This document shows positions 43,612 through 56,450 of a DNA stretch of 64,000 bases, piece after piece. Origin of the DNA: Ceratopteris richardii. Lineage: Eukaryota; Streptophyta; Polypodiopsida; Polypodiales; Pteridaceae. The notes below the pieces were generated by a model that was not told the DNA's origin, did no database searches, and was given only the letters and a program-made list of their open reading frames with translations. Every line of letters begins with the position of its first letter. The first letter of the stretch is position 1. Both the position numbers and the translations under genes were made by a program. The stretch spans positions 145,578,907 through 145,642,906 of the forward strand of contig CM035408.1 of assembly GCA_020310875.1 (NCBI GenBank), read 5' to 3'.

Positions 43612-46600
43612 AATCCCCCCTGGGAGTGATGCGGTGAACAAGGAGCTGGCACTCATGTATAAGGAAGTGCCAAGCTATGTGGAAATCACTCCACAAAAGG
43701 AAGTAAGCCCAAAGCTTTGCGGAAAGCTTCAAACTTCTCCCTAGGCAGAGCCTTCGTGAAAAGGTCTGCAATGTTCTCCTGCGTGGGCACATATGCCAAG
43801 CTGATCTTCCCAGCAGAGAACCTCTCCCTGACATAGTGATAATGCACCTCAATGTGCTTAGTGCGAGCATGGAACACAGGGTTCCTCGCAACTGCCAATG
43901 CGCTCTGACTGCCAGTGAAGATGGTGGTGGTAGAAGACTGGCCAACACCCAAATCAGCCATAAGGCGTCTGAGCCACACACACACTCAACAGTCGCTGTG
44001 AAAGCTGCCCTATACTCAGCCTCACAACTGGAAGTGGCCACAGTAGGCTGCTTCTTGCTCAACCAAGATATACATGAGCTACCAAGCATGAAGCAAAAAC
44101 CACTGGTGGAGACATGAGTGTCATAGCAACCAGCCCAATCTGAGTCAGAAAAAGCATGCAAATCTGGCGGTAGTGATCCCCCCTTGGGATAAAACAACCC
44201 AAGTAGACGAGTACCACTCAAGTAGCGAAAGATGCGCTTAACCGCTTTCCAATGCGTGACTCCTGGGCAATGCATAAACCTGCTCATCTGTGAGACAACA
44301 AACTGAATATCTGGTCGAGTAATGCATAAGTAAATCAAGCATCCAACAGCCTACTGATAGAGTACAGCATCAAATGCATCTCCAGCATCATGAAGACTCA
44401 ATCGTAAACCTGTCTCCATAGGAGTGGCAATAGGCTTACAGTCTTTAAGGTCAAAACGCTGCAATAATGTGTCAATATATTTCGTTTGACACAAAGCCAT
44501 TCCACCATCAACTTGCATAAACTGAATGCCCAAATAGTGATGCAAATGCCCCAAATCAGACATCTCAAATGAGGCATGCAAATCAGCCTTAAAATCAGCA
44601 ATATGTGTCTCAATATGACCATTGAGCAACATGTCATCAACATAGACAACAATGATCAGAAGCACATCATTAGCACGTTTAACATATAAGGTGCTTTCAG
44701 TTGGATTGTTCTCAAAACCATGTGCAACCAGATAGGCATGTATCTTCTCATACCAAGCACGTGGTGCTTGCTTTAAACCATATAATGCCTTCTTTAACCT
44801 GCAAACTTGGTTTTCATGCCCTTTCTGCACAAAGCCACGGGGCTGAAAAACATACACTTCTTCATGCAAGTCACCATTCAAAAATGCTGTTTTAATGTCC
44901 AATTGATGTACATTCCAACCATGATGGGCTGCAAGTGCACAAATGCTCCGAACAGTAGTCATACGGCATGTAGGTGCAAAGGTCTCATCAAAATCAATGC
45001 CTCTTTCCTGTGCATAACCCTTTGCAACAAGCCTAGCCTTATATCTGTCAACTATACCATCAGGTTTATGCTTCAGCTTGTATACCCACTTAGTGCCAAT
45101 GGCCTTCTTGCCAGGAGGCAAGTCACATAAAGACCATGTACCATTCTTCATTATAGCATCATATTCAGATTGCATAGCAGCCATCCAATTTTCTGAATTT
45201 TGTGCTTCATCAAAAAAACAGGCTCATTCTCATCACAGAGACTAGATGCAGCCATAGCGTAGCAATCTGATGCAAAGGAGGCACTATGAGAGCCTGAACG
45301 AGTACGATATGACAAAGGTGCATCTAATTTGCTGTCACGCAAATTCTGCACTAGCCATTTTGGCATAGTTTTTGCCTACTCAATATCAACTCTCTCATCA
45401 ACAAGTGCATCATGTAAATCTGCATCAGAAATGGAATGATCTGCATCATCATATGAAACCTGTAAAGGCTGAGAAGTTGCCTCATTAGGACCAGCACTAG
45501 CCTGTCCACCTGTAAAAAGAGGCATCAAAGTATCATACATGTCTTTGGAGCTAACAGATGTCTCCTTAGTACATGAAAGCAATGGCTGAATAGCATCTTC
45601 CACAAAGACAACATCACGGCTAACCAGAATGCGTTTAGTTTGTGGATGATACAGACGATAGCCTTTACTTTCAGAACTGTACCCAACAAAAATACATTTT
45701 ACTGCCTTATCATCCAATTTTCTGCGATGTTGTTTAGGCACTAATGCATATGCCAAACAACCAAAAACACGCAGATGAGCAACAGATGGCTTGCGGTCAT
45801 GCCATGCTTTAGTGGGACACCTGTTCAGTACATATGCTGCACACATGACAGCCTCAAGCCAGAAACTATGTGGTAAAGCCTGACTTTTGACCATGCACCT
45901 CGCCATCTCCATGAGTGACCTATTCTTTCGTTCAGCAACTCCATTCTGTTGAGGTGTATACGACACTGTACACTGGTGTTTTATCCCACGTTCAGCCAGA
46001 AATGCATTAGACATATATTCCCCCCCTCGATCAGAACGGAGGGTGCCCATTTTACATGCTGACAGATTTTCAGCCAAAACCAAAAACTGTTTGAAGCACA
46101 TGAACACTTCGGACTTTGCTTTGAGTGGATATACCCATGCATGCCTGGAAAAATCATCAATGAAAGTCACAAAGTAAAGGTAATTTCCAAAAGAGGGTGT
46201 CTGCATAGGACCACAGACATCACTATGTATAAGCTGCAATTTCTGCGTAGCCCGAACTGAACCATCTTTTGGAAAGGAAGAACGCTGCATTTTGCCCAAA
46301 ATACAGCCTTCACAAACATGTTTTCCAGGTGCCTCAAGTTTGGGCAAAGAGGACACCATTTCAGATTTCTGCAGGCGTAACAAACTAGCAAAATTCAGAT
46401 GACCAAAGCGTGCATGCCAAAGCTTTGCATCTGACATAGCCTGAGAATCATGAACTGCACATGCCGAATCATTCATAGATCTTTCATAGTCTATGAGCTT
46501 ATACAACCCATGACATAAAATGCCAGAAGCAATAATCACATCACCATTTGAGAGATCATGGACTGTACACCTGTCATCAACGAATTTCACAACCAAGCCT

Positions 46601-48271
46601 ATCTTGGCTAATGCAGAAACTGATAACAGGTTCTTTTTGATCCCTAGCACAAATAAAGCATCTGACAAAGTGAAAGAACTACCATCAGCAGTAGTCAAAA
46701 TGATCTTACCAACTCCCATAACAAGATAAGAGGAGTTATTGGCGCATGTGACAGTATTCCCTGTAGGGGCAGGCTCGAGTGAAGAGAAGAAACTGCGCTG
46801 CGAGGTAATATGTTTGGTCGCCCCACTGTCAAAGTACCAAACATCTGAGTCTACTACAGACATGCACTGATCATGAGAAGATGGGTCAAAACTGCAGATA
46901 GTAGTAAACGCCCATTCTTCTTCCTGCACAAGATTTGCAGACTCTGTTTTTGGTGTAGAGGCCTCTGCAACAACCATTCCAGCCTCTTTCTTCTTTGCCT
47001 CTTTAGTAGCCAATTTTGGACAGTTCTTTATAATATGATCATTTCCTTTACAGTACTTGCAGAACAATTTCTGCTTTTCTGATTTCTTCTCATCTTTATC
47101 TTGGTTCTTCGATTGTGCAGCATTTGCATATTTCTGCTTACTAGTAGAAGAGCTCCATTTTCCTTCGCCCTTCTGACTAGCCAGGAAAGCTTGATCTGCA
47201 ACATGCATAATGGACCTGTTCTGCCTGGACTGATCTTCTTGCAATAGAACAGAGACTAATTCCTCAAATGAAAAGGCATTCGGATTGCCTTTCATCATCA
47301 ACCGAAGAGTAGAGGTAAAACTTTGATATGAATCAGGAAGACCATTCAGAACGGTCTGCACAAGTGAGCTATCTGGTATAACCTCATCAACAGAAATCAA
47401 TTGTTCCTTTAGGTCTTTGATCTTTGTAAGAAAACTGTCCATAGAATCACCTTCATTCATGTGCTCACTCTCCAACTGTTTTCGGAGGTAAGCAACACAA
47501 GCCTCATTCCTAGCCTGGTACAAAGTGGTAAGTGTATCCCAAGCATCCTTTGCTGTTCTGCAAGAGCGAATGTGAGGAATAATGGCATGTTTGATAGACA
47601 AAGCTATCAATGCATGTGCCTAGGCATCTCTGCCATCCCAACGAATCTGCTCTGGAGTAGGTGCAACAGAAATAGCAGCACGAACAGGAATCTGCGGAAT
47701 ATCATCTTTGACACCATCTTCATCAGCTCCAACACCTGTATTTGCAGTACCTGTCGTTACAGGTGTAACAGGACGTCTTTCAACACCCTGCACAATGTTC
47801 CACAATCCTTTTGCAACCAGTACATGTCGCATCATATAAGCCCATAATGGGTAGTTGGTACCATCCAACTTATCCTCAACAACCAACATACGGAATACAT
47901 CACTGCTTTCAGCCATGGCCGGTGACTAAAATACCTTGATGCAGAAAATTGACTGTATCTCAAAAAGTTGAACGGAACTTCCCAGACGAGTTCTGCTAGA
48001 CCTGTAGCAGACTTCGAGACTCTTAAACTGGAGAACAGAAAGTGGTATATACCTTTGGCACAAAAGGACAAAATAGCCTGCACAAGCGCTGTGATAGTGC
48101 GCTCGGAGGTCGAAACGAGCTTAGATCGCGATTTCGGCACCACAGAGCAAAGCGGTTTTGATCTCAGAAACACCCTGAGTATGCTCACCAAATTTCGTGC
48201 GAGTCTGAGACTGCAAACAGAGGAGTGTTGACGGCACCCTAGAAGAAGCGACGACCTGCTCTGATACCAAT

Positions 48272-48502
48272 TGTTGGAGATAGACGTCTACGGAAGCACG
48301 CGAACAACACAAGGAAGAAGAAGAAGCTTGGCGCACAAACACACAATACTGAATGTATTACTAGAGAATGTACAAAGATAAGTAGCCCATTAGGGCAATA
48401 GGCGTATATATAAGCCGGGGGAAAAAAACCTCCTAAAGAGGGAAAAAAGTGCCCCGGCGGTCCTAGAGTGTTCACACACATCACTACCTAAATATATCAA
48501 CA
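48272..48502 (-). repeat. E8 5' LTR
   Basis: 231 bp, next to the Met primer site on its left (+ strand CTCTGATACCAA). Confidence 0.95.
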
Positions 48503-51482
48503 AGAAGATCAAAAGGAACTACATCTAAAATTTATTCCTCACAAAGCTTGAAGAATTTATTGCACAGTTGAAGAAAAGATGGGAGATTCTCTTCAGATAG
48601 AGAAATTGGATAGAGAAAACTACCCTGCTTGGTCCATGAGCATGGAAGCTCATCTTATGAGCAAAGACTTGATAGAATACATTACAGATGAAGAAGAAAA
48701 AATAGAATTTAAAGATCCTAGTGTTCCAACTAGGGAGGAGCACACATATTTGAAGACATGGATGAAGAAGGATGCTTAAGCAAGGAGCATTATCTACATG
48801 GGAGTCAATGATTACTTGTTACCTCACATTAGAGGACTTGAAAGTGCAAGTGAGATATGGAATGCTTTGGAGGAGCATTTCCAAAACACTACAAAGTCAA
48901 GGAAGGCATCTTTGTGGGCAGAGTTTACCACATTCAAGAAGAAGGCTTCTCAATCCATTTCTGATTATGTAACAAGGATGAAGGACATTGCAGATGCATT
49001 AGGAGCATTTGATGAAGATATTGAAGAGGACAAATTGGTAAGGGCAAGCAACAATTGAATGAAGATGAAGGCACTACTAGTCAAGCTAACTTCCTAAGAG
49101 GAAGAGGAGGTGGCAAAGGAAGAGGTAGAGGCAGAAGCAATAACTAGATTTGTGGTAAGACTAATCATTAGCTCATGAATGTTGGCATAATAATCAGAAT
49201 GGTGGATGATACAATCAAAACTTTAATTCAACAGAAAGAGGTAATAGAAATCAGAGAGGTAATTTCAGAGGTAGAGGTAGTAGAGGTTTCTTTGGAAGAA
49301 ATGCAGGTAGATGTTTCCAAAGTCAATCCTACAACAATACCTACTACAATTGTGCTTCAGATCAGAAGGAGGATTCAAAATTAATTATGAATGCAACTTG
49401 TGAAAGACAAAGTGAAGATCAAAAGAGTCTTCTATTTTGACTCAGGGTGTAGCAATCACCTGAGTGGTAACATAGCTTTGATGACTGATTTGGAGAATAA
49501 AGCAAGTAATCATGTGGCTCAAACAGGTGATAACACAAAGCACAATGTGAAGTCTGATAAGTGTAGGGCGAATTGTTGAGAAAAGTTATGAAGTAAGGTT
49601 CACTAATGATGGAGTTTTTGTGGAAGACCCTAGCAATGGGTATAAACAAATTGTTTCAGGAAAGAAAGAAGGAAGGCTATTCACATTGAAGATTCAAGGC
49701 AATGTTGGTCATGCCTTGTTCACTTATGGAGGACATAAGATCTCTGAGTTAGATCTTTGGCATAAAAGGCTTGGACATTTCAATGAAAGAGGCATTAAGG
49801 ATATGGTTAACAATGGTTCGGTGCTTGGATTACCTAATGTTGCAGGTCAACATATGACATACAGATGTGAGGCATGTCAATTAGGTAAAGCTCATAAGCA
49901 ATCATATAATAAGCATGGTTTCATGTATTCAGAGAAGCTTGAATTGGTACACACAGATGTGTGGGGACCATAAAAGGACTTTAGCATTAATGGTTCAAGA
50001 TATTATGTGATTTATGTTAATGATGCTACCAGGTGGATCACCATATATGTGATCGAAGATAAATAAGAGGTATTCAATACATTTAAACATTATCATGTGT
50101 ATGCAGAGAGAATCATAGGGCAAAAATTGAAGAGACTAAGGTCAGATGGAGGGGGAGAGTATTTCTCTAATGAGTTCAATGATTACTTATGGAATGCAAG
50201 TATAAAAAGGGAAGTTACTTGAAGGTACTCTCGTCAACAAAATGGTGTAGCAGAAACGAGAAATAGAACTCTTGTTGAGTTTGCAAGGTCAATGATGAAA
50301 GAAAAGAATTACCCCAATTATTTGTGGGGTGAGGCTATAAATACAGCTACATACTTGGTTAATAGGCTACCATGTAAAGCTTTGCAAGGTATGCATCATA
50401 TGAAGCTTGGTGGGGTAAGAGACCTACCTTAGATCATTGCAAAGTGTTTGGATGTTTGGCTTATGCATATGTGCCATCTCAGTTGAGGCATAAATTGGAA
50501 CCTAAAGCTAAAAACTATGTGTTCATTGGCTATGATGATAAACAAATGGGTTATAGGTTGTAGAGTCCATCCACAAAGCAATCGCTTTTGTCAAAAGATG
50601 TTACATTTGATGAGCAAGGTACTTGGTATGCAGGTATAATTAATATTCATGCAGGTGATGAAGAAACTTTGAATCAGAAGAAAGGTAAATAAAAGGTTCA
50701 AATATTTGATGAAGAAGAGAACAATGAAGCACAAGTTGAAGTTGAAGAAATGCCAAGGTTTGATCCAGAATGTGATGAACCAGAAACTTCAAGAAGTGGA
50801 GAACTCAGAAGGTCATCAAGGCACAAATGGAAACCTACAAGGTATAGTTATAATACTTCATTTTTTACCACTAAAGATTATGCTTATATGGTGAAAGCAA
50901 AGGAAGACCCTTCCACATATGAAGAGGCAAAAGGTAAGGAAAATTGGGAGAAAGCTATGCAGGAAGAGTATGATGCATTGATGGAAAATGAGACATGGGA
51001 TTTGGTTTGTAAACCAAATAGTCAGAAGATCATTGGATGCAAATGGGTCTACAAGACAAAGAGGTATGCAGATGGAAGTGTGTCTAGGTATAAAGCTAGA
51101 CTTGTTGTGAAAGGGTATGCTCAGACATATGGTATAGATTATGATGAAACATATAGTCTTGTGGAAAAGATGACAACTATAAGGACACTCATAGCTATTG
51201 CTGCATGTAAAGGTTGGAAACTATGTCAACTAGATGTGAAGAATGCTTTTCTAAATGGTTACATTTCAGATGATTTTTTTATGGAGCAACCAGAAGGTTT
51301 CAAAGATAAAAGGTATCCAGAGTATGTATGTAAGCTCAAGAGAGCTTTGTCTGGTTTGAAGCAGGCCCCAAGGGCATGGAATTACAGACTTGTGAAGTTC
51401 TTGAAGGAACTTGGTTTCCAAGTGTCTAAAGTAGATAGTAGCTTGCTTGTTAAAGCAAGTGATGATTGTTTCATTTGCATGT

Positions 51483-52092
51483 TGTTGGAACTCAAGGTCA
51501 AGCACAAGCAGGAAAGCACATCAGAAAGGTGGACACACACAAGAAGAAGGAGCAAGTAGGGAGCTCCATGAAGTACATGTCAACTCTTCAGAAGAATCCC
51601 CTACAAAACTAGTGATTTCCATCACTAAAACCATTGTAAATACCATTTTCTATTTTTGTAGCTCCATTTTGTGCAAGCCGAGGAGTCCTCGAGCTTGAGG
51701 AGCATTAGAAGTACCATCGTACCAATTTTCATAATTTTTAGATTTCGTTTGAGCCCTCAAATAAACCCTGGAACCTAATTTTTAACTAGGCCGGACACTA
51801 GGTCTGGACAGGGCCAAAACTAGTTAAAAACCTATAAAAAGAGCTAGAGAGCTCATTTTTGGGGTGAGCTTCTTGTAGATTTCAGTTTTGTAATAGATTT
51901 CCTTTTGTAATCAAAATCCTTCCATTGTTCCTCTCTTTGATCTTGCCTTGTGCGCGTGTGTGTGTATGTGTGTGCATGTTTGTGTGCTTTCACTCACGCA
52001 CTTGGGCCTTCACTTGCTCATGGTCTTCATACCGGTCCTCACGTCTCCGCGGATTGACAAGTAAAGGAGGTGGTGCTTACGCTTGAGCTACA
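51483..52092 (+). repeat. E9 5' LTR
   Basis: 610 bp, TGTTGGAACTC to GAGCTACA. TATA-like box TATAAAAA at 51833-51840 and a (TG)n run near 51955-51980. Confidence 0.94.
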
Positions 52093-52100
52093 CCAAATTT

Positions 52101-52118
52101 TGGTGCCGTTGCCGGGGA
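52101..52118 (+). promoter_or_regulatory. E9 primer-binding site (Asp tRNA type)
   Basis: TGGTGCCGTTGCCGGGGA matches the complement of the plant Asp tRNA 3' end except for one base by recall. That tRNA is a usual Ty3 primer. Confidence 0.85.
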
Positions 52119-52440
52119 GAGAGCTTCGAGGACGAGCGTTGTGATGGTAAGATCGTAGATTTGCGACGTTGGAAGGTAAAAAAAAAAAACTGTCATTTCA
52201 GTTCATTTTCTGTTTTTTCCTCTTCATCTTCATCATCATCATCATCTCCACCTTCTTCCATCTTCTTCTTCATAGAAAATTCTTGTTTTTTAGTGCATTT
52301 TCACCATTTTCATACCATTTTTCATGCATTATTGTGTGGGAAGGAGTTAGGAGGTGCAAGGGAGAGCAAGCGCTACATTTTTTTCATGATTTTCTGCTCA
52401 TACGGAGCTCGCCATAGCCGGCGCTCAGAAATTTGAATTT

Positions 52441-53515
52441 CCCGCCAAAAAACGCGATTCTGTGATGAAAATCGCGATTCTGTGAAAATTCAAAATTTTT
52501 TGAAAAATCACGATTTTCAGTTTTCCCGCCTAAAAGTTGGTTGAAAAAAATCGCGATTCTGTGTTTTTCTCAAAAAAACACGATTCTCTGCTCAAAATCG
52601 CGATTCTCAAAAAAACACGATTCTCTGCTCAAAATCGCGATTCTCACCAATCACGATTTTCAGCAAAAACACGATTTTATGAAAAAGGCGATTCTGTGAA
52701 AACACGATTTTTTGCTCAAAATCGCGATTTTCAAAAACACGATTTTGTGCTCAACATCGCGATTTTCATGTGAAAAATACGATTTTCAAAAAACACGATT
52801 CTCTGCTCAAAATCGCGATTCTCACCAATCACGATTTTCAGCAAAAAACACGATTTTGTGAAAAACACGATTTTCTGCTCAAAATCGCGATTTTCATGTC
52901 AAAAACACGATTTTGAGAAAACACGAATTTTTGCTCAAAATCGCGATTTTCAATTCACGATTTTCTGCTCAAAATCGCAATTTTCATGTCAAAAACACGA
53001 TTCTGAGAAAACACGATTTTCAGTCAAAAACACGATTTTGTGAATCACGATTCTCTGAGTCAAAATCGCGATTTTCAGAAACACGATTTTGTGATCAACA
53101 TCGCGATTTTCAGAAACACGATTTTGTGATCAACATCGCGATTTTCAGAAACACAATTTTGTGATCAACATCGCGATTTTCAGAAACACGATTTTGTGAT
53201 GAACATCGCGATTTTCAGAAACACGATTTTGTGATCAACATCGCGATTCTCTGAAACACGATTTTGTGATCAACATCGCGATTCTCTGAAACACGATTTT
53301 GTGATCAAAATCGCGATTCTCTGAAACACGATTTTGTGATCAAAATCGCGATTTTCAGAAACACGATTTTGTGATCAACATCGCGATTTTCAAATCACGA
53401 TTTTGTGATCAACATCGCGATTTTCAAATCACGATTTTCTGCTCAACATCGCGATTTTTTTTGACTTCACAGCATCGCGATTTTCAGAAAGTTCACAAAA
53501 TCGCGATTTTCTCCA
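52441..53515. repeat. Tandem array of AATCGCGATT palindrome units
   Basis: About 1.1 kb of repeats built from the palindromic core AAAATCGCGATTTT (or its GATTC variant) alternating with CACGATTTT. The right half (about 53060-53440) is regular, with a 35-bp unit CGCGATTTTCAGAAACACGA plus TTTTGTGATCAACAT. The left half is irregular, with shorter units. Each unit holds CpG-rich TCGCGA. Reading frames through it are repeat artefacts. Confidence 0.93.
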
Positions 53516-53767
53516 AAGGTCCTGTTTGCCTGTTTTGACCCCCAGGAGCCTGATTTGACATAACTTTCTCATCCAAAGTCCATTTTCTGAGCTCTATAGC
53601 TTGTTGGAAAGCTCGTTTCAAATACTACACGATCTCAACTGTTTTTTTCAAGAATAATGCGTTGATTTTGAGATAGGATAATTTGAAGTTGACCCTCAAG
53701 TGGGACTAGGAGACCAGGGGGGCTCCCAAGGATTTTTGAGCAATACAAAGGGGGAGAAAATTGTGTC

Positions 53768-55423
53768 ATGGGAAAGAAAAAAGCAAAAGATAGAAGAAAA
53801 GGGGCTAAGATCGAAAAAACGGAGGGCGATAAACATGAAATACATGAGATAATATCACATCAAGGTGAAACATTTAGAGAAAAATTGCAAGGAATCGAGG
53901 AAACGGGGGAAATGTCTAGGGGGGTCGGATCCATATTTGCAACAAGAGAATATCACAATACTTTGGTGGAAATAAGAATAGGATATGACTGTAGAAGGTT
54001 GAGTGCATATATCAATCCTCATTGTGAGTGGAATTTGATTCATATTGACTTCTTGACCATTATTTTTGAGAACATACAACCAACAACTCATTCTTCTATC
54101 CTCATGGATGATGAACATTATGAATGCATGTGTCAAGTTGTGTTGCCTGTTATGGTGGGTGATATGCAATTTTCGGAAACATTCTTTGTCATGGATTGTA
54201 TAGATGAAGGCTTGATCATTGGCACCCAAAGGTTCATTAAACAAAATCATCAAGAATTTGAGGTGCCTTCTCTACCCATCATCCATGCTTCTACATATAT
54301 GTCTATGGAAAATCCTAATGACTATCCACCTTATGATGATTGGGGGCAAAATCATCTTTTCACAGAGCGTGCTTTTAAGGAGAAAATTTTTCTTTCTACT
54401 CATGTTTTTGAATCTGATCCTTCTTTGAGTAAATCACAGGAAACCTTAGAGAATGGAGATATGGAGGACTCCAAGTGTTTGGGGAATGTGGAAGGACCCT
54501 CTCTTCCTGTAAATTTGGATCCCCCTCATGAAGCCATAAGTAGGGATGATCTGCACTTAGATGGTCAAAAAGGAGATGATCAACCACTGTTGTGTATCAT
54601 TGATGTGGCAAAGTATATCGACTCTAGGGTGAATCATGACAATCCATCACCCATTTGTGCACCTAGGGATTCTATGTGTAATAAGGATAAATGTCTCGAT
54701 GAATCTCTAGATCAATCTCAAACCACACAGCCCATGAATCCCTTGCATAAGTCTGGTGTAGGTATAGAAGATCAACCCTTGTTGCACTCCCCATGTAAGG
54801 ATGAGTTTTCTCAAAAAACCCACATAGAAGGCCCAAAAGACCCTTACATCAAGAAACAGAAATCACATTTTCTTGGTAATGTCAAACAAATTTGGGTGGC
54901 CAAGAAATTACTTAGAGCCCAACCAAATCGCACTATGATATGGGTACCAAAGAAAGCCCTTGCACAAAATCAGTCCCCTCACACTAGACTTCAATATCTA
55001 TGGTCTAGGCCTACCATGACTTATCCTCAAGAAAGACCACTTCCAATCCAAGGACCCCAAGCAATCAAGCCTAAGCTCAGACAAAATCCAAGGGGGGACT
55101 TCAAGGCAACAACCTGCACAACAAAGACACCAAGGCGAGGTAAAGAACTGAATCAAGCACAGAGCTCCAATAAAGATCAAAGAACCTCTTCTGCAAGGAT
55201 ATGGGTTTGGAAGACGAAAGCACTGATAGCATCCACCAAAATAAAGAGCCAGCCACGATGGATCAAACCCTCAGGAGATCATTCAAACACGAAGTGGCCA
55301 AAGGTGATCTCTACCCAGTTGCAGACTGTTCTCAAATGGATCCCGATAAGGAGGAATGATCAGTTGTCCTCTCGAGATACAATGGATACCTCCAACAAAG
55401 ATGGCATCAATATCTGCAAATAA
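53768..55423 (+). CDS. E9 ORF, 551-aa protein of unknown function
   Basis: One uninterrupted frame starts at ATGGGAAAG (53768). The N-terminus is strongly basic (MGKKKAKDRRKGAKIEK). Residues 65-155 (VEIRIGY, LSAYINPHCEWNLIHIDFL, VGDMQFSETFFVMD, LIIGTQRFI) have the beta-strand spacing of a retropepsin-like domain, but this is weak and by eye only. The middle is acidic and polar. The C-terminal third is basic and holds three IWV-type motifs (QIWVAKK near 374, MIWVPKK near 391, RIWVWKTK near 478). There is no RT or integrase. As the only long frame in a young element, it is probably expressed or under constraint, or it is a relic of a gag-pro region. The family is not recognised. Confidence 0.65.
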   Translation: MGKKKAKDRRKGAKIEKTEGDKHEIHEIISHQGETFREKLQGIEETGEMSRGVGSIFATREYHNTLVEIRIGYDCRRLSAYINPHCEWNLIHIDFLTIIFENIQPTTHSSILMDDEHYECMCQVVLPVMVGDMQFSETFFVMDCIDEGLIIGTQRFIKQNHQEFEVPSLPIIHASTYMSMENPNDYPPYDDWGQNHLFTERAFKEKIFLSTHVFESDPSLSKSQETLENGDMEDSKCLGNVEGPSLPVNLDPPHEAISRDDLHLDGQKGDDQPLLCIIDVAKYIDSRVNHDNPSPICAPRDSMCNKDKCLDESLDQSQTTQPMNPLHKSGVGIEDQPLLHSPCKDEFSQKTHIEGPKDPYIKKQKSHFLGNVKQIWVAKKLLRAQPNRTMIWVPKKALAQNQSPHTRLQYLWSRPTMTYPQERPLPIQGPQAIKPKLRQNPRGDFKATTCTTKTPRRGKELNQAQSSNKDQRTSSARIWVWKTKALIASTKIKSQPRWIKPSGDHSNTKWPKVISTQLQTVLKWIPIRRNDQLSSRDTMDTSNKDGINICK

Positions 55424-56450
55424 CATTGAAAACCTCGACGAGCGACAACCATGTGCCCTTTGCACAACCCTGTCTTATGCACCATTCAGGTCATGCATTT
55501 CCCAAGTATGCATTATTATAGGGCCACATTACACGGCCGTGCATAGACACACTTGAGAATCCCAAGCACAAGAGCACATTGACATATGTCAAATCTTTTC
55601 TATTGATACTAACTTTTGTGTTCTTGTTTTGTGATAATTTTTCCCAAAAAAAAAAAAAAAAAAAAAAAGAGAGAGAGAGAGAAGAAAAGCGAGAGAGAGC
55701 TTGTTCCTAGGTTTGACTTATGGAACATGAATGAGTCATGCTTATGTGGACCATCAACCAGGGCATTCATCGACAATGATTGGTCCATCATGATGAAAGA
55801 TGTACAACACGAAGAGATCCGCATCGACTCAGCTTTCCTTATGGTAAGAATCTCCTACTTGGGCCACATTATAACCATGATAGAGTAGGAAACCTTGTCA
55901 TCAGCATACCCTTGAGCACTTAGCTCAAGACCCCAAATTTTTGCACCATACTTCTTCCAATGCATTTTCCAAGTAAGCATGCATAGGGCTACATTACAAG
56001 GCCGTGCACAAGGCACATATTTTTTTCAACCCATGCACTAACACACTTACCCATCATTCACTATGGGTTATGAGTACTTGGCATGACTACTCTGAACATC
56101 ATCTTTAGAAGCGCTAGAGGACATCCTGGGGGCAACATCAATACCTAGGAAGCGATTCGAAGCCAGTAGTTGCTCCACTCAATCTTGATAACCTCTTTTG
56201 AGCAACTCACAATCTCTGAAAGCTCACAACGATGCACTCATGTGGAATCCACGAAAGAAGCACATACCAAGGGACTACGACTTGCAAAGGCTTGCAGTGA
56301 CAAATGAAGAACCTGACAACCAACGCTTCCAAATTTGGAAGATAGAGGGCTATTGTTCACACAGAATGGATACTACCTCTCAAAGCACTACATGGAACAA
56401 CCACTACAACAAGGGTCTGTCAGGGACGACAGACTCGAGAGGGAGGGGAG
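55424..56450 (+). other. E9 3' non-coding region and purine tract
   Basis: An A-run with following (GA)n (about 55648-55682) is the main landmark. The last 60 bp carry CAACAAGGGTCTGTCAGGGA, also present beside the E12 LTR, and then the purine tract. Confidence 0.6.

Larger units (their letters stand above)
43381..48502 (-). mobile_element. E8: Ty1/copia element, E1 family, fairly young
   Basis: LTRs at 43381-43611 and 48272-48502 (231 bp each, five differences, about 2%) and target duplication AGAAG (43376-43380 and 48503-48507). In element order: Met primer site (48256-48270, TGGTATCAGAGCAGG), gag from 47916, knuckle near 47050 (CKYCKGNDHIIKNC), protease near 46830 (WYFDSGATKHIT), integrase about 46430-45800, RT 45184-44351, RNase H about 44338-43685, and purine tract CCAGGGGGGATT (43612-43623). 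Long frames survive: 47610-45376 (744 aa, gag to integrase) and 45184-44351 (RT). It is broken but only lightly, with about three or four breaks. It lies in the leader of E7, in opposite orientation. Confidence 0.95.

Noticed and set aside
52537-53164. Frames rich in Arg, Phe, Lys and Asp
   Set aside because: They are translations of the palindromic tandem array.
52441-53515. Regular 35-bp repeats that might suggest a CRISPR array
   Set aside because: The spacers are themselves repetitive, the setting is a plant LTR element and there are no cas genes. It is an ordinary tandem array.
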